From assembly GCA_038226175.1 (NCBI GenBank), contig JBBRQP010000047.1, positions 1-24,801 on the forward strand: a DNA stretch of 24,801 nt, given 5' to 3'. The translations under genes and the position numbers were made by a program. The stretch is from JBBRQP01 sp038226175 (GTDB taxonomy: Bacteria; Cyanobacteriota; Cyanobacteriia; Gloeobacterales; Anthocerotibacteraceae). Position 1 is the stretch's first letter, and every line of letters starts with the position of its first letter. Below are positions 8,101 through 16,066 of this stretch, in pieces. The notes under the pieces were generated by a model. That model did not search any database, was not told the origin of the DNA, and saw only the letters and a list, made by a program, of their open reading frames with translations.

Positions 8101-8253
8101 GGATATTAAGAAATACTACGTCTATCTTAAGGGCAAAAATTCATTTTATGCGCGCTAGCATCCGCCCGATGTTTAAGAACTTGACACAAAACTGATTGCC
8201 CTAGAAGTAGGGTTGTACTCTATTAGAACAGTTCTCGTTGTAGGAGCAGGGTG
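8101..8253. promoter_or_regulatory. divergent promoter region, NYN gene / hpf, with a 14-bp hairpin palindrome
   Basis: This 150-bp spacer drives the NYN gene leftward and hpf rightward. For hpf a perfect TTGACA lies at 8181-8186, but the -10 is unclear (TAGAAG at 8202 is close, TACTCT at 8216 is far). Between them sits the palindrome CCCTAGAAGTAGGG (8199-8212), a 5-bp stem with a GAAG loop, which could be an operator or a leader hairpin. The ribosome site AGGAG (8242-8246) is 7 bases before the ATG at 8254 and only 4 before the GTG at 8251, so ATG is preferred. Cyanobacterial lrtA genes are known for regulated, structured leaders. Confidence 0.4.
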
Positions 8254-8814
8254 ATGCAACTCTTAATCCATGGTAAAAACATCGAAGTAACCGAGGCTAT
8301 TCGCGACTATGTGAGCCGCAAGATCAAGAAGGCCGTAGCTCCTTTTGCCCAGCTCACCTACCGCATTGAAGTACATTTAGCCGTCGCTGCCAATCCTCGA
8401 GTGAGTCAACGGCAAAGTACGGAAGTTACCATTCACGCTAATGGCACCATTATTCGGGCAGAGGAAGCCTGTGAAAATCTGTATGCCAGTATTGATTTGG
8501 TTGCCGATAAAATCCAGCGGCAACTACGTAAATATAAAGAACGCTCACTCAAAAAATTTACCCCCAAAACAGCTATTGCTGTCATCACCTCAGAACCCAT
8601 AGCCCAGCCTGACGAGGAACGGCAAGCCCGATTACCTAAGGAAGTAATCCGCGCCAAATATTTTGCGATGGTACCCCTAAGTATAGAAGAAGCTCTAGAA
8701 CAGTTATGCCTAATTGATCACGATTTTTATGTCTATCGCGACAAAGATAGCGGTCAGATTCAAGTGCTCTATGAACGTCACCATGGCGGCTATGGCGTGA
8801 TTGTGCCGCGCTAG
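8254..8814 (+). CDS. hpf: ribosome hibernation promoting factor, long form (LrtA/HPF)
   Basis: A 186-residue long-form hibernation factor, the protein called LrtA (light-repressed transcript) in cyanobacteria. The N-terminal part (MQLLIHGKNIEVTEAIRDYV to about residue 100) is the S30-binding beta-alpha-beta-beta-beta-alpha domain that blocks the mRNA/tRNA channel. A variable, Lys/Glu-rich linker follows. The C-terminal domain (VIRAKYFAMVPLSIEEALEQ to DSGQIQVLYERHHGGYGVI) dimerises and brings two 70S ribosomes into a 100S particle. The start is the ATG at 8254, because the AGGAG is well spaced for it; a GTG lies 3 bases earlier. The gene has its own promoter region and a strong terminator right after the stop, so it is monocistronic. 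Confidence 0.95.
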   Translation: MQLLIHGKNIEVTEAIRDYVSRKIKKAVAPFAQLTYRIEVHLAVAANPRVSQRQSTEVTIHANGTIIRAEEACENLYASIDLVADKIQRQLRKYKERSLKKFTPKTAIAVITSEPIAQPDEERQARLPKEVIRAKYFAMVPLSIEEALEQLCLIDHDFYVYRDKDSGQIQVLYERHHGGYGVIVPR

Positions 8815-8820
8815 TCACCA

Positions 8821-8864
8821 AAAAAACTGGTCTGCGCCCAACTAGATTTGGAGACCAGTTTTTT
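8821..8864. terminator. bidirectional rho-independent terminator between hpf and the DUF1830 gene
   Basis: A perfect 13-bp inverted repeat: AAAAAACTGGTCT at 8821-8833 and its complement AGACCAGTTTTTT at 8852-8864, with an 18-base loop. The T run follows the stem on the plus strand and the A run provides one on the minus strand, so it can stop transcription both of hpf (stop at 8814) and of the leftward DUF1830 gene (stop at 8886). It is the clearest terminator in the window. Confidence 0.9.
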
Positions 8865-8885
8865 TATCTATAGACGTTCCCTAGG

Positions 8886-9221
8886 CTAGGCCATTGAGCT
8901 ACGCGTCAGAACCCTTGTTTTTTTTTCGGGACTAGTGCTCTCGGCGGTGGCGAGAACAGTGGCTTCAACCTGTAGATCCAAGCAACGAATGCGGTCATCC
9001 AAAAGACAGCCCGCATTGCCGCAGCTATAGATTTGGGCAATAGCTTCTCTGGTTGCATAGAAAGCAAGGGTCTGGTCTGAAAAAATTACCCGTTCAAAGT
9101 ACCAGCCCGCAACGTTTTCGATGCGTAAAATTTGTAACTCACCACCATGGTTGGTGTAAACGCAGGCAATTTGCTCTTGAGCAGGAATCGGGGGCAGGCC
9201 GTCAAAAGTGTTTGCGCTCAT
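8886..9221 (-). CDS. DUF1830 domain protein
   Basis: A 111-residue protein with the small DUF1830 domain, found mainly in cyanobacteria and of unknown function. The signature is EQIACVYTNHGGELQILRIE followed by NVAGWYFERVIF, the conserved Trp-Tyr-Phe-Glu-Arg core, and later strands IYSCGNAG and DRIRCLDLQVEA. Three cysteines (in IACVY, YSCGN and GCLLD) could matter but are not a recognised site. There are no signal peptide or membrane segments. A Ser/Thr/Lys-rich tail of about 20 residues follows the domain. It is transcribed leftward into the shared terminator and is divergent from the fibrillin gene, about 90 bp away; its own promoter must lie in that spacer or in the start of the opposite gene. 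Confidence 0.85.
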   Translation of the reverse strand: MSANTFDGLPPIPAQEQIACVYTNHGGELQILRIENVAGWYFERVIFSDQTLAFYATREAIAQIYSCGNAGCLLDDRIRCLDLQVEATVLATAESTSPEKKTRVLTRSSMA

Positions 9222-9312
9222 AATGCAACTTTTCTTTTCGGAATATATACTTACTATAATCTTTGCTAATCAATCCTTCAAGTTTTTCTTGACCTTTCGT
9301 AAAATCATACCC

Positions 9313-9933
9313 ATGACCGCAACCATCATCCCAGCCAAAATCGCCTTACTTGAAGCCTTGATTGCCTACCAAGAAAACTTACTCACCGGAGAACTCGCCC
9401 GTCAGCAGTTGACTACCCTTAGTGAAAACCTCGCTGAAGTAGCACCACCGCTGATCGCTGAGCAACGTGATCGGCTACTTGAGGGTAATTGGCAGCTTTT
9501 GTATACCAACAAATCTAGCTTTTCACCCCTGGAAAGCTTGCCGGGGATCAAGTTAGGGCGCGTCTTTCAGGCGATTAGTCCTGCCGAAAATCTGATTTTT
9601 AATTTGGCTGAATTACAGGTCTCTGACTTGTTTACAGGCATTTTTGCCGTCCAAGCCCGTTTTGCGCCGCTCAGCCCTACGCGGGTCAGTGTCAAATTTG
9701 AACGAACATTTTTGACCACCGCGCAACTCTTAACAGGTTCGTCGGTAACGGACTGGATCGCCCAGCTCAAAGACGGTGAGCGGTTGCCTGGACTCAGCCT
9801 TGGTAATCTTCCCGGTCAAGAAGGCTGGCTGGAGATTCGCTATGTTGATGAGACCCTACGCATTGGCATCGGTAATCGGGGTAACCTATTTATTCTGACG
9901 CGGGTCGCAGACAATGGTTTGGCGTACCTCTAG
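9313..9933 (+). CDS. PAP/fibrillin family protein (plastid-lipid-associated)
   Basis: A 206-residue fibrillin of the PAP family, lipid- and carotenoid-associated proteins of plastids and cyanobacteria that coat or associate with thylakoid membranes and plastoglobules. The lipocalin-like core is recognisable: LLEGNWQLLYTNKSSFSPLE, FQAISPAENLIFNLAEL, RVSVKFERTFL, and the closing WLEIRYVDETLRIGIGNRGN. No signal peptide is seen, so membrane association would be peripheral. I start at the ATG at 9313: an open frame extends to a GTG at 9208 with an ATG at 9223, but the added residues are Phe-rich, not conserved, and overlap the divergent DUF1830 gene. It precedes crtO by 152 bp on the same strand, and both are carotenoid or photoprotection related. 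Confidence 0.88.
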   Translation: MTATIIPAKIALLEALIAYQENLLTGELARQQLTTLSENLAEVAPPLIAEQRDRLLEGNWQLLYTNKSSFSPLESLPGIKLGRVFQAISPAENLIFNLAELQVSDLFTGIFAVQARFAPLSPTRVSVKFERTFLTTAQLLTGSSVTDWIAQLKDGERLPGLSLGNLPGQEGWLEIRYVDETLRIGIGNRGNLFILTRVADNGLAYL

Positions 9934-9941
9934 TACACACA

Positions 9942-9991
9942 TCTCTATCTGGGTAGAGAGGCAAGGCGTAAAGCTTCATTACAAAATGAAG
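9942..9991. other. two small hairpins between the fibrillin gene and crtO
   Basis: Hairpin 1 is TCTCTA(TCTGGG)TAGAGA, with outer bases at 9942 and 9959. Hairpin 2 is CTTCATT(ACAA)AATGAAG at 9974-9991. Neither is followed by a T run, so they are not standard terminators. They could be leader structure for crtO or processing sites. The remaining bases up to the crtO start show no clear promoter. Confidence 0.35.
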
Positions 9992-10085
9992 ACTCTAGCA
10001 AAGATCAGTGATTTAATGCCCAATTCAGGTTTTACAAGCTAAAAGGGTAAAGGGCAGATGTACAAAAATAGACAAAGGAATGGGC

Positions 10086-11765
10086 ATGGCGGTCTATGAT
10101 GCGATCTTGATCGGGGCGGGGCATAATGCTCTGGTCTGTGCTGCCTACTTGCTCAAAGCTGGCTATCGGGTGTTGTTACTCGAACAGCGTGATGTGATCG
10201 GTGGAGCGGCGACAACAGAGGAATTATTTCTCGATACAGCGCCTGGGTTCAAATTTAATTTGTGTGCCATCGACCATGAATTTATCCATCTCGGGCCCGT
10301 AGTCCAAGAACTTGAACTCGAACGTTATGGCCTAGAATATCTCTGGTGTGACCCGGTAGTATTTTGTCCGCAATTGGATGGCAGTTACTTTTTAGCCCAC
10401 AAAGATGTAAAAAAAACCTGTGAAGTGATCGCTAGATTTAGTCCTGAGGATGCTGTTGCCTATGGCCATTTTGTCGAATTTTGGCAACAAATTTGCTCAA
10501 CATTTGTACCAGTTTTTAATAATCCGCCCTTAGATTTTTTCCAGATGGCGGCTGACTATAACAGCGATCAACGTACGGCTTTTTTGAAATTAATGGGTTC
10601 GCCCTTTGCGCTAATGGACGTATCACAGCAACTGCTGGGTTCGCCGCGTCAGATGCTTGACTCTTGGTTTAGCTCCGAAGTAGTCAAGAGTCCACTCGCT
10701 CGCCTAGCGGCAGAACTAGGCGCGCCCCCTTCTCAAAAAGGAATTGCCTTTGGGGCGGTGATGATGGTGATGCGCCACCAGCCGGGGATGGCACGTCCCA
10801 AAGGCGGTACAGGTGCCTTGACTCAAGCCTTAGCCAAACTTGTACGTAGCTATGGTGGGGATATTTTGGCGGGGCCAGAACATGCCGTCAAAGAGGTTTT
10901 GGTAGATGGAAAACGCTGTGTAGGTGTGCAAACCCGTGATGGCAAAGAATATTTTGCTCAACGTGGGGTAATCTCAAGTATCGATGCCGGACGCCTATTT
11001 CTTAATCACATTGACCCAACGATTACTGATAGTTTGGCGCCTGGTTTGCGCTCGGATCTAAGTCGTAAACTCAGCAACTCCAACGAAGGTATTCTCAAGA
11101 TCGATTGCGCTCTTTCTGGGTTACCAAAATTTCGAGATTGGGATTATCAAGATAGCCATTGGATTGGCTCAGTGCTCATTGCAGACTCCGTCGAACACGT
11201 GGAGTATGCGCATTCTGACCCGCTAGTCGGCAAGATTCCCGAAGACCCATCTATGTATATTGTGATGCCTTCGGTACGTGACCCTTCCTTGGCTCCACCC
11301 GGGTGTCACACACTTTGGATTGAATTTTTTGTGCCCTACGACCTCGCTAATGGTCAACAATGGACCGATGAACTCAAGGATCAATGCGCCGACCGTTGTT
11401 TAGCAAAGTTAGAAGAATATTGTCCGGGTCTCAATGCCATGATTATCGCGCGGAGTGTCGAAAGTCCCGTTGACTTGACCCATCGCATTGGCGTAGTACG
11501 CGGCAACCCCTATCACATTGATATGACCTTTGACCAAATGCTTTTTTATCGTCCCTTACCGAGTCTGGCTAATTACCTGACCCCCATCGAAAATCTGTAT
11601 CTAACTGGCGCGGGAACCCATCCCGGCGGCTCGATCTCAGGTATGCCGGGACGCAACACCGCTAAGGTCTTTTTGCGTCAACAAAGGATGACAGCTCCGA
11701 TGAAACGAGCATTTTTCAAGCAGGTTTCGGCGGCTTTTGAGACCATGAAAGGCTGGTTGATGTAG
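10086..11765 (+). CDS. crtO: beta-carotene ketolase, CrtO type
   Basis: An FAD-dependent oxidoreductase of the phytoene desaturase superfamily that adds keto groups to beta-carotene, giving echinenone and in some species canthaxanthin. The N-terminal dinucleotide fold is IGAGHNALVCAAYLLKAGYR, with the ribose-binding Glu33 in LLLEQRDVIGGAA. Close agreement with cyanobacterial CrtO continues in CAIDHEFIHLGPVVQELELE, GLEYLWCDPVVFCP, and ARPKGGTGALTQAL. The C-terminal FAD motif is LTGAGTHPGGSISGMPGRN. The 559 residues fit the family (about 540). I start at the ATG at 10086, because AAAGGA at 10074-10079 is well spaced for it and abuts the other ATG at 10080. The enzyme would act at membranes on lipid-soluble substrate. 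Its ketocarotenoid could feed orange carotenoid protein, though no ocp is in view. A related desaturase is a less likely alternative. Confidence 0.9.
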   Translation: MAVYDAILIGAGHNALVCAAYLLKAGYRVLLLEQRDVIGGAATTEELFLDTAPGFKFNLCAIDHEFIHLGPVVQELELERYGLEYLWCDPVVFCPQLDGSYFLAHKDVKKTCEVIARFSPEDAVAYGHFVEFWQQICSTFVPVFNNPPLDFFQMAADYNSDQRTAFLKLMGSPFALMDVSQQLLGSPRQMLDSWFSSEVVKSPLARLAAELGAPPSQKGIAFGAVMMVMRHQPGMARPKGGTGALTQALAKLVRSYGGDILAGPEHAVKEVLVDGKRCVGVQTRDGKEYFAQRGVISSIDAGRLFLNHIDPTITDSLAPGLRSDLSRKLSNSNEGILKIDCALSGLPKFRDWDYQDSHWIGSVLIADSVEHVEYAHSDPLVGKIPEDPSMYIVMPSVRDPSLAPPGCHTLWIEFFVPYDLANGQQWTDELKDQCADRCLAKLEEYCPGLNAMIIARSVESPVDLTHRIGVVRGNPYHIDMTFDQMLFYRPLPSLANYLTPIENLYLTGAGTHPGGSISGMPGRNTAKVFLRQQRMTAPMKRAFFKQVSAAFETMKGWLM

Positions 11766-11792
11766 GCGTGATCATTAAGGGATAAACTAAAA

Positions 11793-11818
11793 TTCCAAAC
11801 AAAAAGATCTGCTTGGAA
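11793..11818 (-). terminator. probable terminator of the iscU-iscA unit
   Basis: On the minus strand the transcript folds TTCCAAGCA with TGTTTGGAA (9 pairs, one of them G-U) around an 8-base loop, followed by TTTTAGTTT. It lies 31 bases after the iscA stop. The same bases read on the plus strand contain a mismatch and are followed by A-rich sequence, so it fits the leftward operon better than crtO. Confidence 0.55.
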
Positions 11819-11848
11819 AAAGTTGAGAATTTGATTTGTAGGCCGCCG

Positions 11849-12211
11849 CTAAGCTGAAAATGATGTCCCGCAACTACAAGAACGCGCTGCATTGGGGTTA
11901 TTAAATTTGAAGCCGCCATCAAGGAGCTCGTCACTAAAATCAAGTTCTAGACCATACAAAAAGAGCATACTTTTTTTGTCTACAATCACCTTAAATCCGC
12001 CTTCGTAATCAAAGACTTCATCATGAATTGTGACCTGATCGGGTTCTTCAAAGCTCATCGTGTAGGATAAGCCAGAACAGCCACCACCCTTGAGACCAAC
12101 CCGCAGATAAAGGTCTTCACCTTTGCGTTCGCGTAACCGCAGCACTTCTTCAAGGGCATGAGCGGTCATGAGAATGCCTTTTTTGGGGCGGGGTTTGACA
12201 GCAGTAGTCAT
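11849..12211 (-). CDS. iscA: A-type iron-sulfur carrier protein (IscA/SufA family)
   Basis: A 120-residue cytoplasmic A-type carrier that delivers Fe-S clusters from a scaffold to target apoproteins. The three cluster-binding cysteines are present: Cys45 in GGGCSGLSYTM, and Cys112 and Cys114 in the C-terminal SCSCGTSF. The central DEVFDYEGGFKVIVDKKSML and DGGFKFNNPNA segments are typical, and the sequence resembles cyanobacterial IscA (GILMTAHALEEVLRLRE). It lies 15 bp downstream of iscU, which supports co-transcription and a scaffold-carrier partnership. The name could equally be sufA; family members are not safely separated by sequence. Confidence 0.93.
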   Translation of the reverse strand: MTTAVKPRPKKGILMTAHALEEVLRLRERKGEDLYLRVGLKGGGCSGLSYTMSFEEPDQVTIHDEVFDYEGGFKVIVDKKSMLFLYGLELDFSDELLDGGFKFNNPNAARSCSCGTSFSA

Positions 12212-12226
12212 CGGGGTGTTTCCTGA

Positions 12227-12610
12227 CTAGAGGTTTTGTTTGGCTTGGTAGTCAGCAATGGCAGCTTTGATCGCATCTTCGGCCAGCACAGAGCAATGAA
12301 TTTTGACAGGAGGCAGATTTAATTCTTTGACAATATCGGTGTTGCGAATATTTAAGGCTTGGTCTAGCGTGCAGCCTTTGAGGTACTCGGTCGCCAAAGA
12401 AGAAGAAGCAATCGCCGAACCACAGCCAAAGGTTTTGAAACGCGCATCTTCGATAACGCCCTCGGGACTGACTTTAATTTGCAACTTCATCACATCACCA
12501 CATTCGGGCGCGCCGACCATGCCTGTCCCAACTGAGCTATCACTTTTATCGAGTGAGCCGATGTTCCGGGGATTATTGTAGTGGTCAATCACTTTTTCGC
12601 TGTAGGCCAT
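12227..12610 (-). CDS. iscU: iron-sulfur cluster assembly scaffold protein IscU
   Basis: A 127-residue IscU, the scaffold on which a 2Fe-2S cluster is built with sulfur from a cysteine desulfurase. All key residues are in place: Cys37 and Asp39 (APECGDVM), Cys63 (FKTFGCGSAIASSS), and Cys106 (IHCSVLAEDA). The LPPVK motif at 99-103 is intact; in Escherichia coli this is the peptide recognised by the Hsp70 chaperone HscA. No iscR, iscS, hscA, hscB or fdx is nearby: only iscA follows, 15 bp downstream. SufU and NifU N-terminal domains are relatives, but the LPPVK and the spacing point to IscU. A -10-like TATACT lies about 50 bases upstream. Confidence 0.95.
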   Translation of the reverse strand: MAYSEKVIDHYNNPRNIGSLDKSDSSVGTGMVGAPECGDVMKLQIKVSPEGVIEDARFKTFGCGSAIASSSLATEYLKGCTLDQALNIRNTDIVKELNLPPVKIHCSVLAEDAIKAAIADYQAKQNL

Positions 12611-12927
12611 GATCGTTTCCTCTCGCAGACAAACAAGACTAACTTAGTCCTGTATTCTCAGTATAGCGGATATTTACGTATCTTAAAGGATCAAGATCTT
12701 GGTGAGCCGCTAACATAATCCCCCAGAATTTGGGCTTAGATAAGTTTTTTGGATTGAATTAAAGCCACAATATTAGTGATATTTATATAATTAATGCAGT
12801 CTTCAAAAATACATAGCAATTGAGAATATAACAAATAAGTAGGGCGCATCTGTAGAGTTGCTAAAGGTCGCCAACATATTCATTAAAAAATGATATATTT
12901 TATACGCTTCTGCTAGGAGTATGTATT
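12611..12927. promoter_or_regulatory. 317-bp AT-rich divergent intergenic region between iscU and gpmI
   Basis: No gene is supported here. On the iscU side a TATACT box reads leftward at 12660-12665, with no good -35. On the gpmI side an extended -10, TGATATATT (12891-12899), lies about 30 bases before the GTG start. A well-placed AGGAG (12915-12919) is 8 bases before it. The middle (about 12690-12880) is AT-rich, with a tiny CCCA/TGGG hairpin near 12721 and no coding potential, tRNA or recognised riboswitch that I can identify. Confidence 0.5.
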
Positions 12928-14529
12928 GTGAGCAGTGTGCCGTCGGTTTCTCCCGTTGTGCTTGTAATTTTGGATGGATGGGGTTACCGGCAAGATAGCG
13001 CAGGTAATGCGGTACATAACGCCCAAACACCGATTATGAAAGCACTCTGGGAAGTCTATCCCCATACCTTAATTCAAGCCTCTGGGCGCGCTGTAGGTCT
13101 GCCTCCTGAGCAGATGGGTAACTCTGAAGTTGGGCATCTTAATCTCGGCGCAGGACGGGTTGTCCCCCAAGAACTCGTGCGGATCACCGAAGCCTTTGAA
13201 AATAAAACGGCTCTAAAAAATTCTGTACTTGTACATACCTGTCAACGCGTCAAGCGCAATAGTGGCAAATTACACTTAGTTGGTTTGTGTTCTGAAGGCG
13301 GAGTTCACTCCCACTTAGACCATTTGTACGGACTTTTAGAATTAGCTCAGCAACAGGATATTCGTGAAGTTTGTATTCATCTGATTACTGATGGTCGAGA
13401 TACGGCTCCTACGGCTGCTCTTGAGCAACTCAAGCCCTTGGTCGAAAAACTACAAAATAACCCGATCGCGCATATTGCCACCGTCAGTGGGCGTTACTAC
13501 GCTATGGATCGCGATAAACGCTGGGATCGCACCGAAAAAATGTATCGCGTAATGACCGAAGACGGTGTAGGCAATGGTTTGAGTCTGAGCGAGACTCTGC
13601 AACAAAACTATGCCTCGGGTATGACCGATGAATTTGTGCTGCCAGTCCGCTTAGCTCCTGGGGCCGTCGTTGCAGGCGATGGGGTGATTTTCTTTAATTT
13701 TCGGCCTGACCGGACACGGCAGTTGACCCGTGCCTTCGTGATGCCCAACTTCGTTGAGTTTACCCGCACCTTGATCAAGCCCTTGATTTTTACCACACTG
13801 ACGCAATATGAAGAAGGTTTGCCTGTACAAGTCGCCTTTACCCCGATCAATCTCGATCATTTACTCGGTGAAGTTATTGCCGAACATGGTTTAAAGCAAT
13901 TTCGCTGTGCTGAGACCGAAAAATACGCTCATGTTACCTACTTTTTTAATGGCGGAGTCGAAAAAGCCTATCCCGGTGAAGACCGCGTTATGGTTGCTAG
14001 CCCTCGGGTTGCCACTTACGACGAAGCCCCAGCTATGTCGGCGGCGGCGGTGACCGATGCGGTGATCACAGCGCTTAATAAGCGTGAATATTCCCTGGTC
14101 ATTATCAATTTTGCTAACCCAGATATGGTCGGGCATACAGGCAATTATGAAGCGGCGCGCCAAGCCATTGCAGTCGTGGATACCTGCGTTGGGAAGGTGC
14201 TCGAAGCGGTCGCTGTCGTGGGTGGTACGGCCCTGATCACAGCCGATCATGGCAATGCTGAAGTGATGTGGGATGCTCAAGGTAATCCTTGGACGGCGCA
14301 TACAACCAATCCTGTGCCATTTATCGTAGTCGAAGGTGAGGGGCTCAAAATTGCTGGTCGTGGGGGAGATTTGTATTTACGGGCTGATGGTTGTCTGGCC
14401 GATGTTGCCCCGACTATACTTGAAATCTTAGGCTTGCCGCAGCCAGCAGAGATGACCGGGGTTTCATTATTACAACCCACGGACTATGAGCTGCATCCGC
14501 AACCTGCACCCCAATTCGCTAATTTCTGA
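12928..14529 (+). CDS. gpmI: 2,3-bisphosphoglycerate-independent phosphoglycerate mutase
   Basis: Cytoplasmic, manganese-dependent glycolytic enzyme interconverting 3- and 2-phosphoglycerate through a phosphoserine intermediate. The 533 residues match the family. Asp16 in VILDGWGYR starts the phosphatase-like metal site. The nucleophile is Ser66 in MGNSEVGHLNLGAGR. Substrate-binding residues are in HLITDGRDTAP and SGRYYAMDRDKRWDR. The second metal cluster includes NPDMVGHTGN and ITADHGNAE. The start is a GTG at 12928 with AGGAG at an 8-base spacing; no in-frame ATG lies near. pepA follows after 14 bp with its own AGGAG, so the two are probably co-transcribed from the extended -10 at 12891. 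Confidence 0.97.
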   Translation: MSSVPSVSPVVLVILDGWGYRQDSAGNAVHNAQTPIMKALWEVYPHTLIQASGRAVGLPPEQMGNSEVGHLNLGAGRVVPQELVRITEAFENKTALKNSVLVHTCQRVKRNSGKLHLVGLCSEGGVHSHLDHLYGLLELAQQQDIREVCIHLITDGRDTAPTAALEQLKPLVEKLQNNPIAHIATVSGRYYAMDRDKRWDRTEKMYRVMTEDGVGNGLSLSETLQQNYASGMTDEFVLPVRLAPGAVVAGDGVIFFNFRPDRTRQLTRAFVMPNFVEFTRTLIKPLIFTTLTQYEEGLPVQVAFTPINLDHLLGEVIAEHGLKQFRCAETEKYAHVTYFFNGGVEKAYPGEDRVMVASPRVATYDEAPAMSAAAVTDAVITALNKREYSLVIINFANPDMVGHTGNYEAARQAIAVVDTCVGKVLEAVAVVGGTALITADHGNAEVMWDAQGNPWTAHTTNPVPFIVVEGEGLKIAGRGGDLYLRADGCLADVAPTILEILGLPQPAEMTGVSLLQPTDYELHPQPAPQFANF

Positions 14530-14543
14530 TCAGGAGTTTTGGT

Positions 14544-16019
14544 ATGAATATAACCATCCAGCCCAGTGCCTTGCTTGATTTTCGGGGAGATGGCCTCGTG
14601 GTCGGACTTTTTGAAGAACAGCTCCCCTTAACAGGTGAATTAAGTGAACTTGATCACAAGCTAGCTGGGCAACTAAGCGAAATCATCGCCGAAGATAAAT
14701 TTAAGGCCAAAACTGGGTCTAAAATCAGTCTGCGTTGTGGCCCAGGTTTTCCTTTCAAAAAGGTAATTCTTGCCGGTCTGGGTACTGAAGAAAAATATAA
14801 CCTTGATGGTGCACGTCAAGCGGCGGCTAATGCAGCGCGGGCGGCACAGAGCTTAAAATGTCAAACTGTGGGTATTAGTTTGCCCCATAGCAATAGAGCT
14901 AATTTGCAAGCTGCGACCGAAGGTATTGGTCTAGCGTTGCATGAGTTCAAAAAATTTAAATCTAAAGTAGCTGATACCAATGGTGAAGACACCACCCAGA
15001 CCCTCGAAACTATTACCTTGCTCGGTCACGCGCCATCTGATGTATTGACACCAGCCCATGCCATTGTGGCAGGAACAACCCTTGCCCGGGAATTAGTCTC
15101 AGCTCCGGCGAACTACGTTACACCCGCTTATTTGGCAGAACAGGCGCAAGCTATCGCAGATGAGTTTGGTCTAGCTTGCAAGATTTTGGAAACCGCAGAC
15201 TGCGCGGCGTTGGGTATGGGCGCGTATTTGGGGGTTGCCCAGGGTTCTGACTTACCGCCTAAATTTATCCACCTTACCTATACAGGCTCAGGCGAGACCA
15301 CGCGCAAATTAGCCATTGTGGGTAAAGGTGTGACCTTTGATTCGGGCGGTCTCTCGATCAAACCAGCCAAAGGTATGGAACTGATGAAGTTTGATATGGG
15401 TGGTGCTGCTGCGACCTTGGGTGCTGCGCGTGCCATCGCCGAACTAAAACCGGCTGGGGTCGTTGTCCATTTCATCGTAGCGGCAGCGGAAAATATGCCC
15501 TCTGGCAAAGCAATTCGTCCCGGTGATATTTTGATTGCCAGCAATGGCAAAACCATCGAAGTCGATAATACCGATGCCGAAGGCCGTCTGACACTCGCTG
15601 ACTCACTGGTCTATGCCGAAAACCTAGGCGTAGATGCCATTATTGATCTGGCAACCCTGACGGGTGCCTGTGTCGTGGCCTTGGGTAACGATGTGGCAGG
15701 ACTTTTTACTGAAAATGCCCAACTAGCCAAAGAAATTCAAGCAGCAGGCGAGCAAGCAGGCGAAAAAGTCTGGCCGATGCCGATGGATGTCCCCTATTTT
15801 GAGGCGATGAAGTCTTTTGTGGCGGATATGAAAAATATCGGTGGTTCGTATGGCGGGGCGATCACGGCTGCACTCTTCTTGAAGCAATTCATCAACAAAA
15901 CGCCGTGGCTGCATCTAGATATTGCCGGACCAGTTTGGTCAGAAAAACAAAAAGGCTATCTCAATAAGGGCGGCACCGGGTTTGGGGTGCGCACATTAGT
16001 CAACTGGGTTATAGGTTAA
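14544..16019 (+). CDS. pepA: leucyl aminopeptidase (M17)
   Basis: A 491-residue cytosolic M17 aminopeptidase that removes N-terminal residues from peptides; the active form is a hexamer with two metal ions per subunit. The catalytic domain is clear: Lys261 and Asp266 in VGKGVTFDSGGLSIKP, and the family signature NTDAEGRL at 342-349, where Asp344 and Glu346 bind metal and Arg348 is catalytic. The N-terminal 160 residues form the less conserved cap domain. The ATG at 14544 is preceded by AGGAG. It directly follows gpmI (14-bp gap). No signal peptide is seen. No terminator follows, and the next gene has its own promoter. Confidence 0.97.
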   Translation: MNITIQPSALLDFRGDGLVVGLFEEQLPLTGELSELDHKLAGQLSEIIAEDKFKAKTGSKISLRCGPGFPFKKVILAGLGTEEKYNLDGARQAAANAARAAQSLKCQTVGISLPHSNRANLQAATEGIGLALHEFKKFKSKVADTNGEDTTQTLETITLLGHAPSDVLTPAHAIVAGTTLARELVSAPANYVTPAYLAEQAQAIADEFGLACKILETADCAALGMGAYLGVAQGSDLPPKFIHLTYTGSGETTRKLAIVGKGVTFDSGGLSIKPAKGMELMKFDMGGAAATLGAARAIAELKPAGVVVHFIVAAAENMPSGKAIRPGDILIASNGKTIEVDNTDAEGRLTLADSLVYAENLGVDAIIDLATLTGACVVALGNDVAGLFTENAQLAKEIQAAGEQAGEKVWPMPMDVPYFEAMKSFVADMKNIGGSYGGAITAALFLKQFINKTPWLHLDIAGPVWSEKQKGYLNKGGTGFGVRTLVNWVIG

Positions 16020-16066
16020 GGCGGCGGCTCGCTAGATTGACCTAGTCAGGAAGACTCTCTGCTCCC

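Noticed and set aside
9208..9312. Upstream extension of the fibrillin reading frame
   Set aside because: The added 35 residues are Phe/Ile-rich and could be mistaken for a membrane anchor, but they start on a GTG inside the divergent DUF1830 gene and family similarity begins after the ATG at 9313.
12803..13030. Minus-strand open frame of 75 codons spanning the gpmI start and upstream region
   Set aside because: Half of it is antisense to gpmI and the rest is the AT-rich promoter region; the peptide resembles nothing known.
13891..14301. Minus-strand open frame of 136 codons inside gpmI
   Set aside because: Antisense to conserved catalytic regions of gpmI, with no domain similarity and no ribosome site.
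16038..16048. TGACCTAGTCA palindrome after pepA considered as a terminator
   Set aside because: The stem is only four pairs and no T run follows.
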